A stretch of 64,000 nucleotides of DNA from Hyphomicrobium sp. (GCA_016716675.1 JADJVG010000005.1:62001-126000), one strand, 5' to 3'; shown: positions 46,886-56,542, counted from the stretch's first letter. Notes: generated by a model not told the origin, from the letters alone. Made by a program: numbers and translations.

Positions 46886-47989
46886 CTACGCCGCCAACTC
46901 GCACAGCTTGTCGCGGCCGCTATCCTTGGCAAGATACAGAGCCTTATCAGCAGCAGCCAAGAGATCCCGACACGAATTCGAGGCTGTTGGAACAATCGCG
47001 CTAGCGCCGATACTGATACTGGCCGTCTTGCGGTCACCGTTCGCAACGTGTTCGATTGCCAAATTTCGAATAGCAGCAATAAGCCGCCGGCCGATCACAC
47101 CCGCGCCGAGGAGCGGCGTGTTCGGCAGAATGACCACAAATTCTTCGCCGCCATATCGCGCGCAAAAGTCCATAGGCCGGAGAACGGCGGCGGAAAGCGC
47201 CCTTGCGACCGTTCGCAGGCAATTGTCGCCAGCTAGATGCCCATAATGATCGTTGTAGCGTTTGAAGTTATCAATATCGATCATCAGGAGAGATATGGGT
47301 TCGTGTTTACGCACTGAATCGCGCCAATGCAGATCCAATCTCGTCTCGAAATTACGCCGATTGGGAATACCCGTTAGAGCATCTTGATTGGCCTGCTGCT
47401 CCAGCGCCTGCGTAAGCCTGCTTGCGGTGATGATGTAGCTCAGCTCGCCCGAAAGAATGTTGCCGACAGCTTCGATAAACTTGAGGTCAATGGGCGAAGC
47501 GGGTGATGGGCCCACACCGATGATCGCCAAAACCTGAAGTCCTCGTCCCCCGGAATTCATCGGAAGCACGATGATCTCGCGCACGCTGCCGGTGACCAGA
47601 TGCCCGGACAGTTTTGGGAGCAACACGTCAATGTCGTTCTGCCGAAGGCGCCGCGGAATGTTGCGGTTCAGAAATTCGCGTTCAGCAACGGCCAGTGCCT
47701 CCATTGCCGGATTGGAGATGCGTGTCTCACCGCCATCAAAATCAATGACGTGGAGTTCGTCCTCACCTCTTACGATCAAACGCCACGTCAGCACGTTAGC
47801 GCAATAACGCCAATTCGCGGAGATGCAGCAAGCAAGGTCCGCTATGCTCGAGCAAGCGCGTGCCTTGCTTGATAGATCAAGCAGCGCTTCATACCGGGCA
47901 TATATCTCGATATCGCGCGACCCTCGCGACACAACATCCGGCCCGGAACCTAACGGGCACTGCTGAATTGCTTTCGAAGGCGGTTGCAA
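46886..47989 (-). CDS. Diguanylate cyclase with N-terminal sensor region
   Basis: Makes c-di-GMP. About 367 residues: N-terminal GAF-like region (ISANWRYCANVLTWRLIVRG, REIIVLPMNSGGRGLQVLAI), then a GGDEF domain (about 205-362) with intact QDALTGIPNRRNF, MIDIDNFKRYNDHYGH and the active-site variant RYGGEEF. The family I-site pattern RxxD is not obvious. The start is a TTG directly abutting the stop of the upstream gene, so the two are cotranscribed; a later start cannot be excluded. Confidence 0.85.
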   Translation of the reverse strand: MQPPSKAIQQCPLGSGPDVVSRGSRDIEIYARYEALLDLSSKARACSSIADLACCISANWRYCANVLTWRLIVRGEDELHVIDFDGGETRISNPAMEALAVAEREFLNRNIPRRLRQNDIDVLLPKLSGHLVTGSVREIIVLPMNSGGRGLQVLAIIGVGPSPASPIDLKFIEAVGNILSGELSYIITASRLTQALEQQANQDALTGIPNRRNFETRLDLHWRDSVRKHEPISLLMIDIDNFKRYNDHYGHLAGDNCLRTVARALSAAVLRPMDFCARYGGEEFVVILPNTPLLGAGVIGRRLIAAIRNLAIEHVANGDRKTASISIGASAIVPTASNSCRDLLAAADKALYLAKDSGRDKLCELAA

Positions 47990-48592
47990 TTATTGGGCTC
48001 CTGCAACGTGCGCCGTGGGCAGCGGCAGGACCGGACGATATCCTTCGTCCAGAGGCAACTGCATCGCGATCGTGATGTTGTTGAACATGATTGCCAGGGC
48101 AATGACCGAGAGTATCTCGGCAATGTGTTGATCCTCGAAGCCCGCATCCGTCAGCTTGGCGAAATCCTCGTCCGTAATGATGTTGGGATCGGTCGCCATT
48201 TTCTTTGCGAACTTCATCGCCGCGCGGCTTGCTTCTGGAAGCTGGACGCTATCCAGGTCCTGGGCGAGCGCAATCAGATCGTTAAAGCTCAAGCTTCGAC
48301 TGGTCGCCAAAATGGAATGAGAGTGGGCCGCGCTGCAATACGGTGATCCGTTCGTCACTGATACAATAAAAATGACCAGTTCCTTCAGGATATACGGCAA
48401 TTCGCCATCCTGGAGCACGCCTCGAAGGAATAGGCGGTACGCGCCAGCAAGCGACGCCGAATGGCCGAAGCATTTCAACCAGTTCGGAACCTCAAACCCG
48501 CCGGAGGCGCGGAGGAACGCTTCATATTGCTCTCGGATCGGCGGAGACGCATCGTCTATTTCCACGAGTACGTAGCGGGACATTATCGGCAT
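47990..48592 (-). CDS. Carboxymuconolactone decarboxylase/AhpD-like protein
   Basis: 200-residue helical protein of the AhpD/CMD superfamily. The core ELVIFIVSVTNGSPYCSAAH shows the family helix, but the first Cys of the CxxC pair is Ser (SPYC); the second Cys and HSH remain. Without the redox pair it is unlikely to be a peroxidase of the AhpD type. Directly upstream of a diguanylate cyclase with no gap between them, which hints at a sensor or accessory role. Confidence 0.7.
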   Translation of the reverse strand: MPIMSRYVLVEIDDASPPIREQYEAFLRASGGFEVPNWLKCFGHSASLAGAYRLFLRGVLQDGELPYILKELVIFIVSVTNGSPYCSAAHSHSILATSRSLSFNDLIALAQDLDSVQLPEASRAAMKFAKKMATDPNIITDEDFAKLTDAGFEDQHIAEILSVIALAIMFNNITIAMQLPLDEGYRPVLPLPTAHVAGAQ

Positions 48593-48813
48593 ACCTGCAG
48601 TTTGCTATATTGATTGCGAGATCGTTTTGGTCTACCTTCGAGCGCAATGCGTCTGAAAAATATCGTGATCTACTCCAAGCGAAGCTCCGTCTCGAGCTAG
48701 GAACATAAAAATCGAGCGGTGAGACTTTGCCGAAGTAGATCACGGCGGTGCTGCAGTCGTCCCCCACTGCCATGTCCGACTGCGACCGACCCCTTTTGGC
48801 AACTTCCATTCAT

Positions 48814-50109
48814 TCAAGAAACACCGAGACCAATGCCGGCGTGAAATGCTTGGCCGTTGCCGAATGCTGCTTGAGCGGGGAGCGGACGACCGAAGAGATA
48901 ACCCTGCAGCGCGGTCGCTCCCATACCCGTCATAATGCTTGCCTCCTCCTCAGTTTCGACTGCCTCTGCGACAGTACATATGGAAAGGCGATCCGCCATT
49001 TCCAGAATAGTCTGGACGACTATTTTTGACGTTGAATCCGACGTTATCTTTCGAGTGAAAGACTGATCGATTTTTATGCAACTTACCGGAATGGCATTGA
49101 TCGTAGAAAGCGACGAATAACCCGTTCCAAAATCATCAATGGATATGCGAACCCCCATGTCGCTGATCTTGTTTAGTTGCCGTGCCACAGAATTGGTCAG
49201 GTTCAGATGTACCGCTTCCGTGATTTCAATGGCCAAGCGGTTCGCCTCTAGGCCGGAAACATTGAGTGCGGTCGATATATCGGTAGCGACATCACCATTC
49301 TCCAACGATACCGGCGAAACATTGACGGCTATGCATTGCGTCGGGCTTCGCACGGCGATCTCCTTGCACGCCTCCGTGAGCACCCATGACCCAAGGGGCG
49401 TAATCATTCCGGTTCGTTCAGCCGTTGGGATGAACTCCGACGGAGGCACCATCCCATGTTCAGGCGATGACCAGCGCAGAAGCGCCTCAAAGCCTTCCAC
49501 TTCTCGATTGGTAGCCCGCACTATGGGCTGGTAGTATAATAGAAACTGGCGGCTCTTAATGGCAGTCAACAGATCCTGCGCGGGCTTATCGTTCTCGATC
49601 GAGTACGGCAGCGACATCGTATAGCAGCAATTGCAGTCTACTTCCCTTTCGCACCTGGCCGCGTGCAAAGCCGCCTCAGCAAGCTGCAAAAGCATCTCCG
49701 TCGTTCCAGAATCGTCGGCATGCACAACGGTACCGACGGTCGCATCGACGCTTATGGCTCCACAATCGAGCCTGATTGGCATAGACAATTCATTGCGCAG
49801 CGAAATGGCGAAGAGCTTGCCGCGCAGGACGGGTTCATCACTGAACTTTACGACCAGGAATTTATCGTTTCCATAATGCGCAATGATATCCTCGCTAGAG
49901 GCCAACCTACGCAGCCGGCGCGCGACTTCAATGAGTATGGCGTCTGCGCCATCACCAGGATGGCGTACTTTGCCCTGGCGTGGATGTTGGATATAGACCA
50001 GATGTACGGCAAAACCCGTAGGCAAGGCGCTCCATGGCTGCAAATTCTCGAGAATACTCAGGAGCGCCACGCCGTTGGGTAGGCCTGTAACGTTATCTAT
50101 CTCTGACAT
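48814..50109 (-). CDS. GGDEF-EAL protein, likely c-di-GMP phosphodiesterase
   Basis: 431 residues, soluble. The N-terminal GGDEF domain is degenerate (HYGNDKF). The EAL domain (about 180-425) is intact: FEALLRW, ERTGMITPLG, CIAVNVSPVSL, EITEAVHL, ISIDDFGTGYSSLS, IKIDQSF and AEAVETEEEA are all present, including the metal ligands in EAL, DDFGTG and the catalytic Glu. It should hydrolyse c-di-GMP, opposing the cyclase encoded just downstream on the same strand. Confidence 0.9.
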   Translation of the reverse strand: MSEIDNVTGLPNGVALLSILENLQPWSALPTGFAVHLVYIQHPRQGKVRHPGDGADAILIEVARRLRRLASSEDIIAHYGNDKFLVVKFSDEPVLRGKLFAISLRNELSMPIRLDCGAISVDATVGTVVHADDSGTTEMLLQLAEAALHAARCEREVDCNCCYTMSLPYSIENDKPAQDLLTAIKSRQFLLYYQPIVRATNREVEGFEALLRWSSPEHGMVPPSEFIPTAERTGMITPLGSWVLTEACKEIAVRSPTQCIAVNVSPVSLENGDVATDISTALNVSGLEANRLAIEITEAVHLNLTNSVARQLNKISDMGVRISIDDFGTGYSSLSTINAIPVSCIKIDQSFTRKITSDSTSKIVVQTILEMADRLSICTVAEAVETEEEASIMTGMGATALQGYLFGRPLPAQAAFGNGQAFHAGIGLGVS

Positions 50110-50187
50110 CGCGGCCTTCAGCCCAGCTTGGAGTGAGTGATCGTGTGACGCGCCACGTGGGAAAGAGATCCCTCGACAAAACGTTGT

Positions 50188-50631
50188 TCAACAGCCGGAT
50201 TTGATCCGGATTCCTGGCGACGACTGTTCGCCCTCTGCGACGCTGTCATCGGAATTGCTCATTCCGGAAGCAACCGCATACACGAGCGCACCGAGTAGAC
50301 TGTCGTCATCCTCCTCGACGAGCCCAAGGATCACCTTTGCTTGAATGCGACGGAGCTCGGGCGGTGCATTGGTGCATGTGGACAATGTCCAGGAAACGTC
50401 CGTCAGCGCATCGCTGAGGCTGTCTCTGATCGCGAGATCAATGTCCTCGCACGACTTGACGGGGTCGCTGCAGTTTCGTTCGCACGAATTGTGCGCAGCG
50501 GGTGACGAATCTGATCTCGATATTGCGGCCAGTGCATCGTAGATGAGGTTGATATTGGCAATAGCCGCCACGCGCGCCAGTTCAAGTTGCTGAGCTTTGC
50601 TATCGGGTTTTTTCACAATTGCCCGTGCCAT
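50188..50631 (-). CDS. Hypothetical protein
   Basis: 147 residues from the ATG at 50631; no domain recognised. Basic N-terminus (MARAIVKKPDSKAQQLELAR), a helical centre with Cys (AAHNSCERNCSDPVKSCEDI) and helices later (PPELRRIQAKVILGLVEEDD). It is 78 bases upstream of the GGDEF-EAL gene on the same strand and may belong to its transcript. Soluble. Codon pattern is compatible with coding. Confidence 0.5.
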   Translation of the reverse strand: MARAIVKKPDSKAQQLELARVAAIANINLIYDALAAISRSDSSPAAHNSCERNCSDPVKSCEDIDLAIRDSLSDALTDVSWTLSTCTNAPPELRRIQAKVILGLVEEDDDSLLGALVYAVASGMSNSDDSVAEGEQSSPGIRIKSGC

Positions 50632-51664
50632 ATGTTTGTTGTTGTTGCTGTTCTTTTGAAATAGAGGAATCTTCAATGGGTGCAGGTCCATGTTCAAAAT
50701 CCATGCTCTCCGCCAAGAGGCTACATGCCCAATGCAGGCTATTACCCCTCAATATTTGCTATTTGATTCGAGCATGCGATAGTTCTCATTTGACCATAAA
50801 ATTGGCACACAAAGCGCGAAGGGGTTGGTACATATAAGCGAAGCCCCACCAAAGATGAGTATGTAGAGTTGAACCGATTTGATGCAAATCATGGAAACTT
50901 GCATTGCTTGGCGAATGGCCATGACGGTCGAGCCGGCGACGAGGACTCCCGTCACTCAGGTCCGTCAAGCGCCATTCCGCCGGTGGCGCACAGACATCGC
51001 CGTTCGTTGTAAATTGAGCTTTGATCGGCACCTCCTCTCAGTCGTTTTTTACGTGCACAACGCGCCTTCGACGCATTCTCCACGCTGCCATGACGCCAAG
51101 CCGTTGTGCGTGGCCTCGTCAGAAGCATCAGACGGCGATGGGCGCGACGGGAACGTGGCGTGCGGCACGACCAAGCTATCCCGGCGTCCCGTTTACGCGG
51201 GCCACGACCGCACAACCATCGATCACGTGCGGCCGCGCCCCATAGTTACCCGCCACACCTACCGCGCGGCTAGGCGGCCAGCGTTGCCACTGGCTCATGC
51301 CTTCGTCTTCGCACGGTGAAACGTAAGGTCGTTGGTGCCGGATCACTGGCCGCGCGCAAATTCAGCAATCATCACTCCTGGCGATGCGGCGGCGTTTGCG
51401 GCAGGTCAAAAAAAGTAAAGGCCGCGGGGGCCGCTCGTTCCCCCGCCCACACGTAGCAGCCGACGGTGGTACGTCCTCCGGCACGCCGAAGCGGAGCAGA
51501 GCAACCCTGAGCCTCGGCCTAGCCTGGCGAGGCAGGGCTTGCCGTCCAGCCGCTCCCTGATACCATAATGGGAAGCATCGTTGAGAGGAGGATAGGCAGG
51601 ACGAACCCACATCCGAATACGTCTGTTACGAACTTATCTAACTGATCAACTGATGTAGGTCCGT
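50632..51664. other. One-kilobase gene-free stretch
   Basis: The longest region without a convincing gene. Open frames on both strands lack ribosome sites and domains. The left part (50700-50900) is AT-rich. The right part holds a minus-strand terminator-like hairpin (listed separately) and GC-rich repetitive-looking sequence. May be an ncRNA or old intergenic repeat. Confidence 0.45.
51408..51446 (-). terminator. Terminator-like hairpin on the minus strand
   Basis: Seven-base perfect stem GCGGGGG (51424-51430)/CCCCCGC (51440-51446); on the minus strand it is followed by GGCCTTTAC and a run of seven T (51408-51414). It implies a minus-strand transcript entering from the right, but no gene is seen there. 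Confidence 0.4.
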
Positions 51665-53029
51665 ATGGCGCGCATCGCCCTAGAGCGCATTAAGTTTGGC
51701 CGGAACACCCGGGCTTCCCGCTGGACAGCCTCGGCATGTGATGTCTTTCGAAAGTACTGGCCGGCCCAAGCGACACCACTGCTTACGCGCCACAACCACA
51801 TAAATCGCAGGCCGCAGTGCCTCGTCCGTTTGTGGCTCTGTTGCGTCCCCCTTTGCGGACTGCCGGCCGCCGCATCGGCGCAGCAACCAAGCATCGACAT
51901 CCTTCATCTTTGGCGGACGAAAAGCGAGCAACGTGCTGTTAGCGTTTTGCGCAACCAAGCCATTGCTGACGGCGCACAATGGCGGGAAGTTGGCGTATCC
52001 GGCTTTTCGGCGGTCAAGGAAGAATTTGCGAAGCGCAAAGCGATCAACCACCCGCCGAACGTCGTGGCTTGGCCGTTGGGGCGCGAACTCAATGTCATGA
52101 CCTCCACCGGATTAACGCGGCGCATCACTGACCAAGGCGGCTTTTTTGAATCTCAGCTTGATCCGGAGATTTTCAAACTCGTTGCGACAGATCAGGGCTT
52201 GTCTGCCATTCCACTCGGATTACACATCCAGAACCATATCGTCCTCAATCAAGACCTATTGACCAAGTACGCTTTTGAACGCCCTAAAACGTGGGCGCAA
52301 TTCATCAGCTATGGTCCTCGCCTCAAGGACGACGGCATCTATCTCATATCCAATTCCGATGAGCCCTGGCAGATCCGGAATATGTTCATGTCGATCTTCT
52401 CGTCCCTGGCAAGCGCCAGCGAGGTTCGCGACCTGCTTTCCGGCGACACATCTGCCCTCACCATGAAGAGCAAGTTCACTGCCGGCCTCGCCATTTTCAG
52501 CAACCTGAAGGGCTTTGCCGAGCCGGGTTTCCATAACCGAAAGTGGGAGAATACCGTCCGCTCTCTGGAAGGCCAGCGGGTGCTGGCGGTGCTCCTCGGC
52601 GATTACATTATTCCGGAGTTCAACGAGTCGACGAACATCGTGTGCGATCTCGCGCCCGGCGCCAATTACGTATTGTGGGGCGCTGATACGCTGATTTTCC
52701 CTGTGCAGCCGAATGAACCTCAGCGCATTGCCGGTCAGGATCTCCTGGTTAAGCTCCTCTCAAATCGAGACACGCTGATAGAGTTCGCCCGCTGGAAGGG
52801 TTCAATTCCCGCAATCAAGAATGTCCCACTCGAAGGGATGCATCCCTGCACGGCATATATGCATGATAAATGGCAGACCGTACCCGATAAGGCCCTAGCC
52901 GATGCCGATAGCTGGAATCGGCGGCTGGCGGCGCTTGGCTTCGTCTTGAACAGCATTTGGAACAACGAAAAAATCGACATTGACGCGGCGGCCGACAGGA
53001 TTGTCAAAGTGCTGGATGCGATCCGCTAG
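51665..53029 (+). CDS. Periplasmic solute-binding protein linked to a sensor kinase (set 1)
   Basis: Extracellular solute-binding protein of the family-1 (sugar-type) class. The probable signal peptide lies at residues 52-78 (CLVRLWLCCVPLCGLPAAAS), so the true start may be later than the ATG at 51665. The mature part has IDILHLWRTKSEQRAVSVLR, NVVAWPLGREL, LSAIPLGLHIQNHIVLNQDL and GANYVLWGADTLIFPVQ. No ABC permease or ATPase is near; instead a histidine kinase starts eight bases after its stop. It therefore probably presents a ligand to that kinase. Paralogous to the gene at 57056. Confidence 0.85.
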   Translation: MARIALERIKFGRNTRASRWTASACDVFRKYWPAQATPLLTRHNHINRRPQCLVRLWLCCVPLCGLPAAASAQQPSIDILHLWRTKSEQRAVSVLRNQAIADGAQWREVGVSGFSAVKEEFAKRKAINHPPNVVAWPLGRELNVMTSTGLTRRITDQGGFFESQLDPEIFKLVATDQGLSAIPLGLHIQNHIVLNQDLLTKYAFERPKTWAQFISYGPRLKDDGIYLISNSDEPWQIRNMFMSIFSSLASASEVRDLLSGDTSALTMKSKFTAGLAIFSNLKGFAEPGFHNRKWENTVRSLEGQRVLAVLLGDYIIPEFNESTNIVCDLAPGANYVLWGADTLIFPVQPNEPQRIAGQDLLVKLLSNRDTLIEFARWKGSIPAIKNVPLEGMHPCTAYMHDKWQTVPDKALADADSWNRRLAALGFVLNSIWNNEKIDIDAAADRIVKVLDAIR

Positions 53030-53037
53030 GATAGTCA

Positions 53038-53484
53038 ATGAAACAAGTGAATACGGCCAACACCACTGCCGCGGCCCTCAAGCAATCGGCATTGATGGCG
53101 GTTGGATTGCTTGTTGCGCTTTGTGCGATGAGTGTTGCCACCGCCATTCTCGCCATGAGCGCAAGCGTGAGCGTGGCGCGGTTAGCCGTTCTATCGAGTG
53201 AGCAGCAACAACTGTGGGCTCACTTGGGCCGCCTAGTGCTTTATCGCCCACCGCCACAGACCGACAAATCCGTCGAACGCTCGCTACTTGCCGAGCTCAG
53301 GGCAGATACCGAGCGCCTCCTGAAGCGATCGCAAGACATCGAGGCGCAAATCAATAGCTTGATCGACACGCCGTTGAAGCTGGTGCTGGCTAATCACGAA
53401 GCGGCCGATTGGCCGCGCCTGCGCGCCAACGCCAATATCAGCGCCGATCTGGAGAAAGTTCGCAGCTCTGCCGGGATATCCTGA
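53038..53484 (+). CDS. Sensor kinase N-terminal part (set 1), separated by frameshift
   Basis: First 148 residues of a membrane histidine kinase: one transmembrane helix (MAVGLLVALCAMSVATAILA) and a helical periplasmic domain (LLAELRADTERLLKRSQDIE). It ends at SSAGIS. In the neighbouring frame the sequence continues GYPDDLLILGMETWGSDMQV, so one extra base near 53478 (GCCGGGATAT instead of GCCGGATAT) splits the gene. Read together with the next entry as one protein of about 600 residues. Confidence 0.8.
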   Translation: MKQVNTANTTAAALKQSALMAVGLLVALCAMSVATAILAMSASVSVARLAVLSSEQQQLWAHLGRLVLYRPPPQTDKSVERSLLAELRADTERLLKRSQDIEAQINSLIDTPLKLVLANHEAADWPRLRANANISADLEKVRSSAGIS

Positions 53485-53503
53485 CGACCTGCTGATCCTC
53501 GGA

Positions 53504-54841
53504 ATGGAGACGTGGGGCAGCGACATGCAAGTGGCCGTCACCAGCGGCGACTATCTCAAACCGCTGATTTGGTTTTCGGACCGCACCGGCGAATTGGCGG
53601 CAATCGTTCAAAGGCGGACCACGATCGGACTTGCAGCGATCAATCTGGTTCTGATTGTCGGAAGCGTTGTCGGTTGGCGCCGGATCTTGGTCCCGACCTA
53701 CCGGCAATGGGAGCAGGGCCAGATGGAGCTGCTGCGAACCAACGAAGAGGTGATGGCCAGAAGCGCCCAGTTTCAAGGCGCGTTCAGCGCGATCACGGAT
53801 GCCGCGTGCCTGCTCGGAAAAGACGGCCGCATCGTTGCCGTCAACCTCGAGTTTTCCCGCATGTTCAGGGTTTCCGCGTATGAAACAGGCACCAGCCTGA
53901 TCCAAGATGTCCTTCGCCAAGCCGCCGACAAATTCTGTGATCTCAACGCGCGCGATGCCTCAAGCGAAGTGCCTCGCCTGACGGATCAAGATCTCGTCGC
54001 AATGTTCGACGGACGAACCGTTCGCCTTGTCGACGATCGAAATATTGATATTCGACTATCCAAGGCCGGACCCGATAGTTGGCTTTTCATAGCTCAGATC
54101 CAAGGCGATGCAGAACGAAATCTAGCAAAGAAACTGCATAACGAGCACTTGCAGCAATTGGGCATTTATTCGGCAGGGGTCGCACATGATCTCAACAACA
54201 TGCTGGGGACCATTTCCGGCCGGCTGAAGATGTTTCGCGCGTTGCCTGCAACGACAGAAAACATAAGCGACTTTTTGGGCAAACTCGATGTCACGTTGTT
54301 GCGCGGTGTGGCACTCGTATCGGACTTGCTAAAATTCCTGCAATCCTCAACCCTACAGCCTGTTTTTCTGTCGGCATCGCAGTTGGAGCAGGACCTGGCC
54401 GAATTCACCGCGGTTGCTGAAAATGTGACTTTCACAGTGAAGCGTTCCGATAACTTCGTTCTTCATGTAGACAGACGGCAGCTCCTCAGTGCGCTAGAAA
54501 ATATTTGTAAAAATTCACGTGATGCCATCGGCGATCGGCCAGGTGTTCTGGCCATTGACTTGCGCCGCATCCGACCGGAAGGCTCTAACTCGAAGTCCGG
54601 CTATGCGTGCATTTCAATCCAGGATACCGGTGGCGGCTTTTCGCAGGTCGCGTTAGATCGGGCGTTCGATCCGTTCTTTTCGACCAAGGGGTTCGGTCAT
54701 GGAACTGGACTTGGATTGGCCATCGTCAAGGGTTTTATCGAGCAAAGCGGCGGGGACATACAGATACGAAACGTCCCCGGCGGCGCTCGTGTAGAAGTAT
54801 TTTTGCCATCCGTTGATGTCGATCGGAGTTTGCCGACGTGA
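53504..54841 (+). CDS. Sensor kinase catalytic part (set 1)
   Basis: Continuation of the same kinase (445 residues from 53504; the joined protein really starts at 53038). End of the periplasmic domain, second transmembrane helix (IGLAAINLVLIVGSVVGW), a PAS-like domain (about 85-205; SAITDAACLLGKDGRIVAVN), phosphoacceptor His in YSAGVAHDLNNMLGTISGRL, and a complete ATPase domain: ENICKNSRDAIG, DTGGGF, FDPFFSTKGF and GTGLGLAIVKGFIEQSGG. Its likely ligand input is the solute-binding protein encoded just upstream, its output the single-domain receiver downstream. Confidence 0.88.
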   Translation: METWGSDMQVAVTSGDYLKPLIWFSDRTGELAAIVQRRTTIGLAAINLVLIVGSVVGWRRILVPTYRQWEQGQMELLRTNEEVMARSAQFQGAFSAITDAACLLGKDGRIVAVNLEFSRMFRVSAYETGTSLIQDVLRQAADKFCDLNARDASSEVPRLTDQDLVAMFDGRTVRLVDDRNIDIRLSKAGPDSWLFIAQIQGDAERNLAKKLHNEHLQQLGIYSAGVAHDLNNMLGTISGRLKMFRALPATTENISDFLGKLDVTLLRGVALVSDLLKFLQSSTLQPVFLSASQLEQDLAEFTAVAENVTFTVKRSDNFVLHVDRRQLLSALENICKNSRDAIGDRPGVLAIDLRRIRPEGSNSKSGYACISIQDTGGGFSQVALDRAFDPFFSTKGFGHGTGLGLAIVKGFIEQSGGDIQIRNVPGGARVEVFLPSVDVDRSLPT

Positions 54842-54881
54842 AGCCGTTATTAAGACAGCAATCCATTTAGGACTCGAGGCG

Positions 54882-55238
54882 ATGACAGCTTTTGACGGCT
54901 TTATACTGGACGACAATCTGGAGCTTCGGGAGGTAACTGCGGAATTTCTGCTGTTATACGGTTTCAAAGCACGGCAATTGTCGTCGCTCAGTGAAGGTCA
55001 GCGCTTGCTCTCGGATTTAACGCACCTTCGGTTTGCGGTATGCGACCTTCGCCTGCCTGATGGGTATGCCATCGATTTCGTTTGCAAGGTTTGCGAACGG
55101 TTCCCATTGGCCAAAGTCGTCGCGGTTTCCGGCTATTGTGACGTCGCTGATGTGGATCGGATTCAACAAAGAGGCGCTATCTATATCAACAAACCCGTAG
55201 ATTTTGACGTGTTGAAGGATGCATTGGCCGGCCCCTGA
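54882..55238 (+). CDS. Single-domain response regulator (set 1)
   Basis: 118-residue receiver without output domain. Acidic pair in GFILDDNLELRE, phosphoacceptor Asp in FAVCDLRLPDG, Ser/Thr position in VAVSGY and Lys in INKPVDF. The ATG at 54882 (upstream GAGGC) is chosen because the receiver fold begins there. It follows the kinase by 40 bases. As it has no DNA-binding part it must act by protein contact or pass the phosphate on. Confidence 0.85.
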   Translation: MTAFDGFILDDNLELREVTAEFLLLYGFKARQLSSLSEGQRLLSDLTHLRFAVCDLRLPDGYAIDFVCKVCERFPLAKVVAVSGYCDVADVDRIQQRGAIYINKPVDFDVLKDALAGP

Positions 55239-55359
55239 AGGAACCTTGAAATCCTGCCCGCTCAAATCCTTACGAGCGCCGCGGACGATCTGCACTAATC
55301 CCGCACCGCAAAAACTGGAGACAGCAGAAGGGCTTGGCGATAGCCGCGAGCACGACCTG

Positions 55360-56151
55360 CTAGAGCGTTAGCCTGATTGTCAGTTCGTATAGCGCACATT
55401 GGCGCGCAATGAGCGCCCAGGTTTGCGACATCCCCTTATTGAATTTTGCTTTGTGAAAGGTGCCGCACTTTTCCGACACGAGTGCCACGAGATCTGGTGC
55501 GTTGCCGGCAAACCGGAAAATTGACGCCGAACCAATCACTTCGGACCTCGAAGCACCGTCGACGCGCACGCTGAGCGCGATATAGTCATTGGGGCCTGTC
55601 TCGAACGGCATCAGCACCGCCAACATATTGGCGTTGCGGTTTTTCTTGGTCGTGGCGTTGAGTGTCATTGCACTGCCGAAGGAACTAATCGTTCCGTGGT
55701 ACTGGGCGAATTGAAAGCGTTGCGACGTCTGAAAGTCGGGCACCTCGCCATGGCAAATCACTTGTGCGCCGCTGTGGGAGAATTTCCACGCCGAGACCCG
55801 CAGAGCTTCCTTGTTTTCCGCAATAACGGCAGCGTACTCAAGATAGTAGCCTTGGGCCACATCCGGAGGCGGCGGGGCCGCTTTTTTTGCCAGTGCCAAC
55901 TTGCTTGAACCCGGACGGGCGACAAAAAACACGCTGGGATCAACTTCAAAGTAATCCGCCATCCTTTGTAGGGCGTATAGCGACGGCAGGGTTGACCCAG
56001 TCAGATACTTGGCGAATTGCTGCCTGTTGACGCCGAGTTCGAGGCAAACCTTATTTATCGACCCTTTGGATCCGCATAGGCTTTTCAACGTTCTGGCAAA
56101 ATTGCTCTTGAACCCGTCAAAATGCTGCGTGGTGCGTGGAGGTAGCGCCAT
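55360..56151 (-). CDS. XRE-type helix-turn-helix regulator
   Basis: 263 residues. An N-terminal HTH of the XRE/Cro type (about 20-75; SINKVCLELGVNRQQFAKYL, ALQRMADYFEVDPSVFF) is followed by a larger unassigned domain of about 170 residues with beta-strand pattern (YYLEYAAVIAENKEALRVSA, NANMLAVLMPFETGPNDYIA). It lies antisense between the two SBP-kinase-receiver sets and may regulate one or both. Effector domain not recognised. Confidence 0.75.
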   Translation of the reverse strand: MALPPRTTQHFDGFKSNFARTLKSLCGSKGSINKVCLELGVNRQQFAKYLTGSTLPSLYALQRMADYFEVDPSVFFVARPGSSKLALAKKAAPPPPDVAQGYYLEYAAVIAENKEALRVSAWKFSHSGAQVICHGEVPDFQTSQRFQFAQYHGTISSFGSAMTLNATTKKNRNANMLAVLMPFETGPNDYIALSVRVDGASRSEVIGSASIFRFAGNAPDLVALVSEKCGTFHKAKFNKGMSQTWALIARQCALYELTIRLTL

Positions 56152-56542
56152 CTTAGTATTTCCAAGTTTGATCTAAGTCGGCATTGATCGTGTTTCAGGG
56201 ACGCTAAGTCCACTAGCTTTTGGCAACGCCCCGGAGCATTGCAATGGTCGGCGGCTCGACCCAAATTGATCACAACCTAAATAATGTCATTATCGTCTTA
56301 TCGGGCGCACTTGGGGAGACCGCAAGTTCGTGCTACCTTTCGCTAAAGTGCGAATATCCTAACGAAGTTTGCGTCACCAATACGTAAGTGTGTCTTTAAG
56401 CTTGATTGGTTGCCTGATTCTCGAGAAACTATGACTTCATTCTTACTTGCGATTTGGACTGCGACGCTCACGAACTGCCCGAATAGTCGATCTATGGTAC
56501 GCACGGTGTTATCGTTTTCCGCCTTAAGATTAGGTCCATCGC
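56152..56542. other. Divergent intergenic region between XRE gene and set 2
   Basis: About 390 bases, lower in GC than neighbours, between the start of the XRE-type gene and the GTG start of the set-2 receiver. It should hold both promoters and perhaps an XRE operator; I see no clean palindrome of operator type. Confidence 0.4.

Noticed and set aside
51362..51612. Two overlapping minus-strand frames of 68 and 82 residues
   Set aside because: They cover the terminator-like hairpin and its T-run, in GC-rich sequence with no domain; more likely non-coding.
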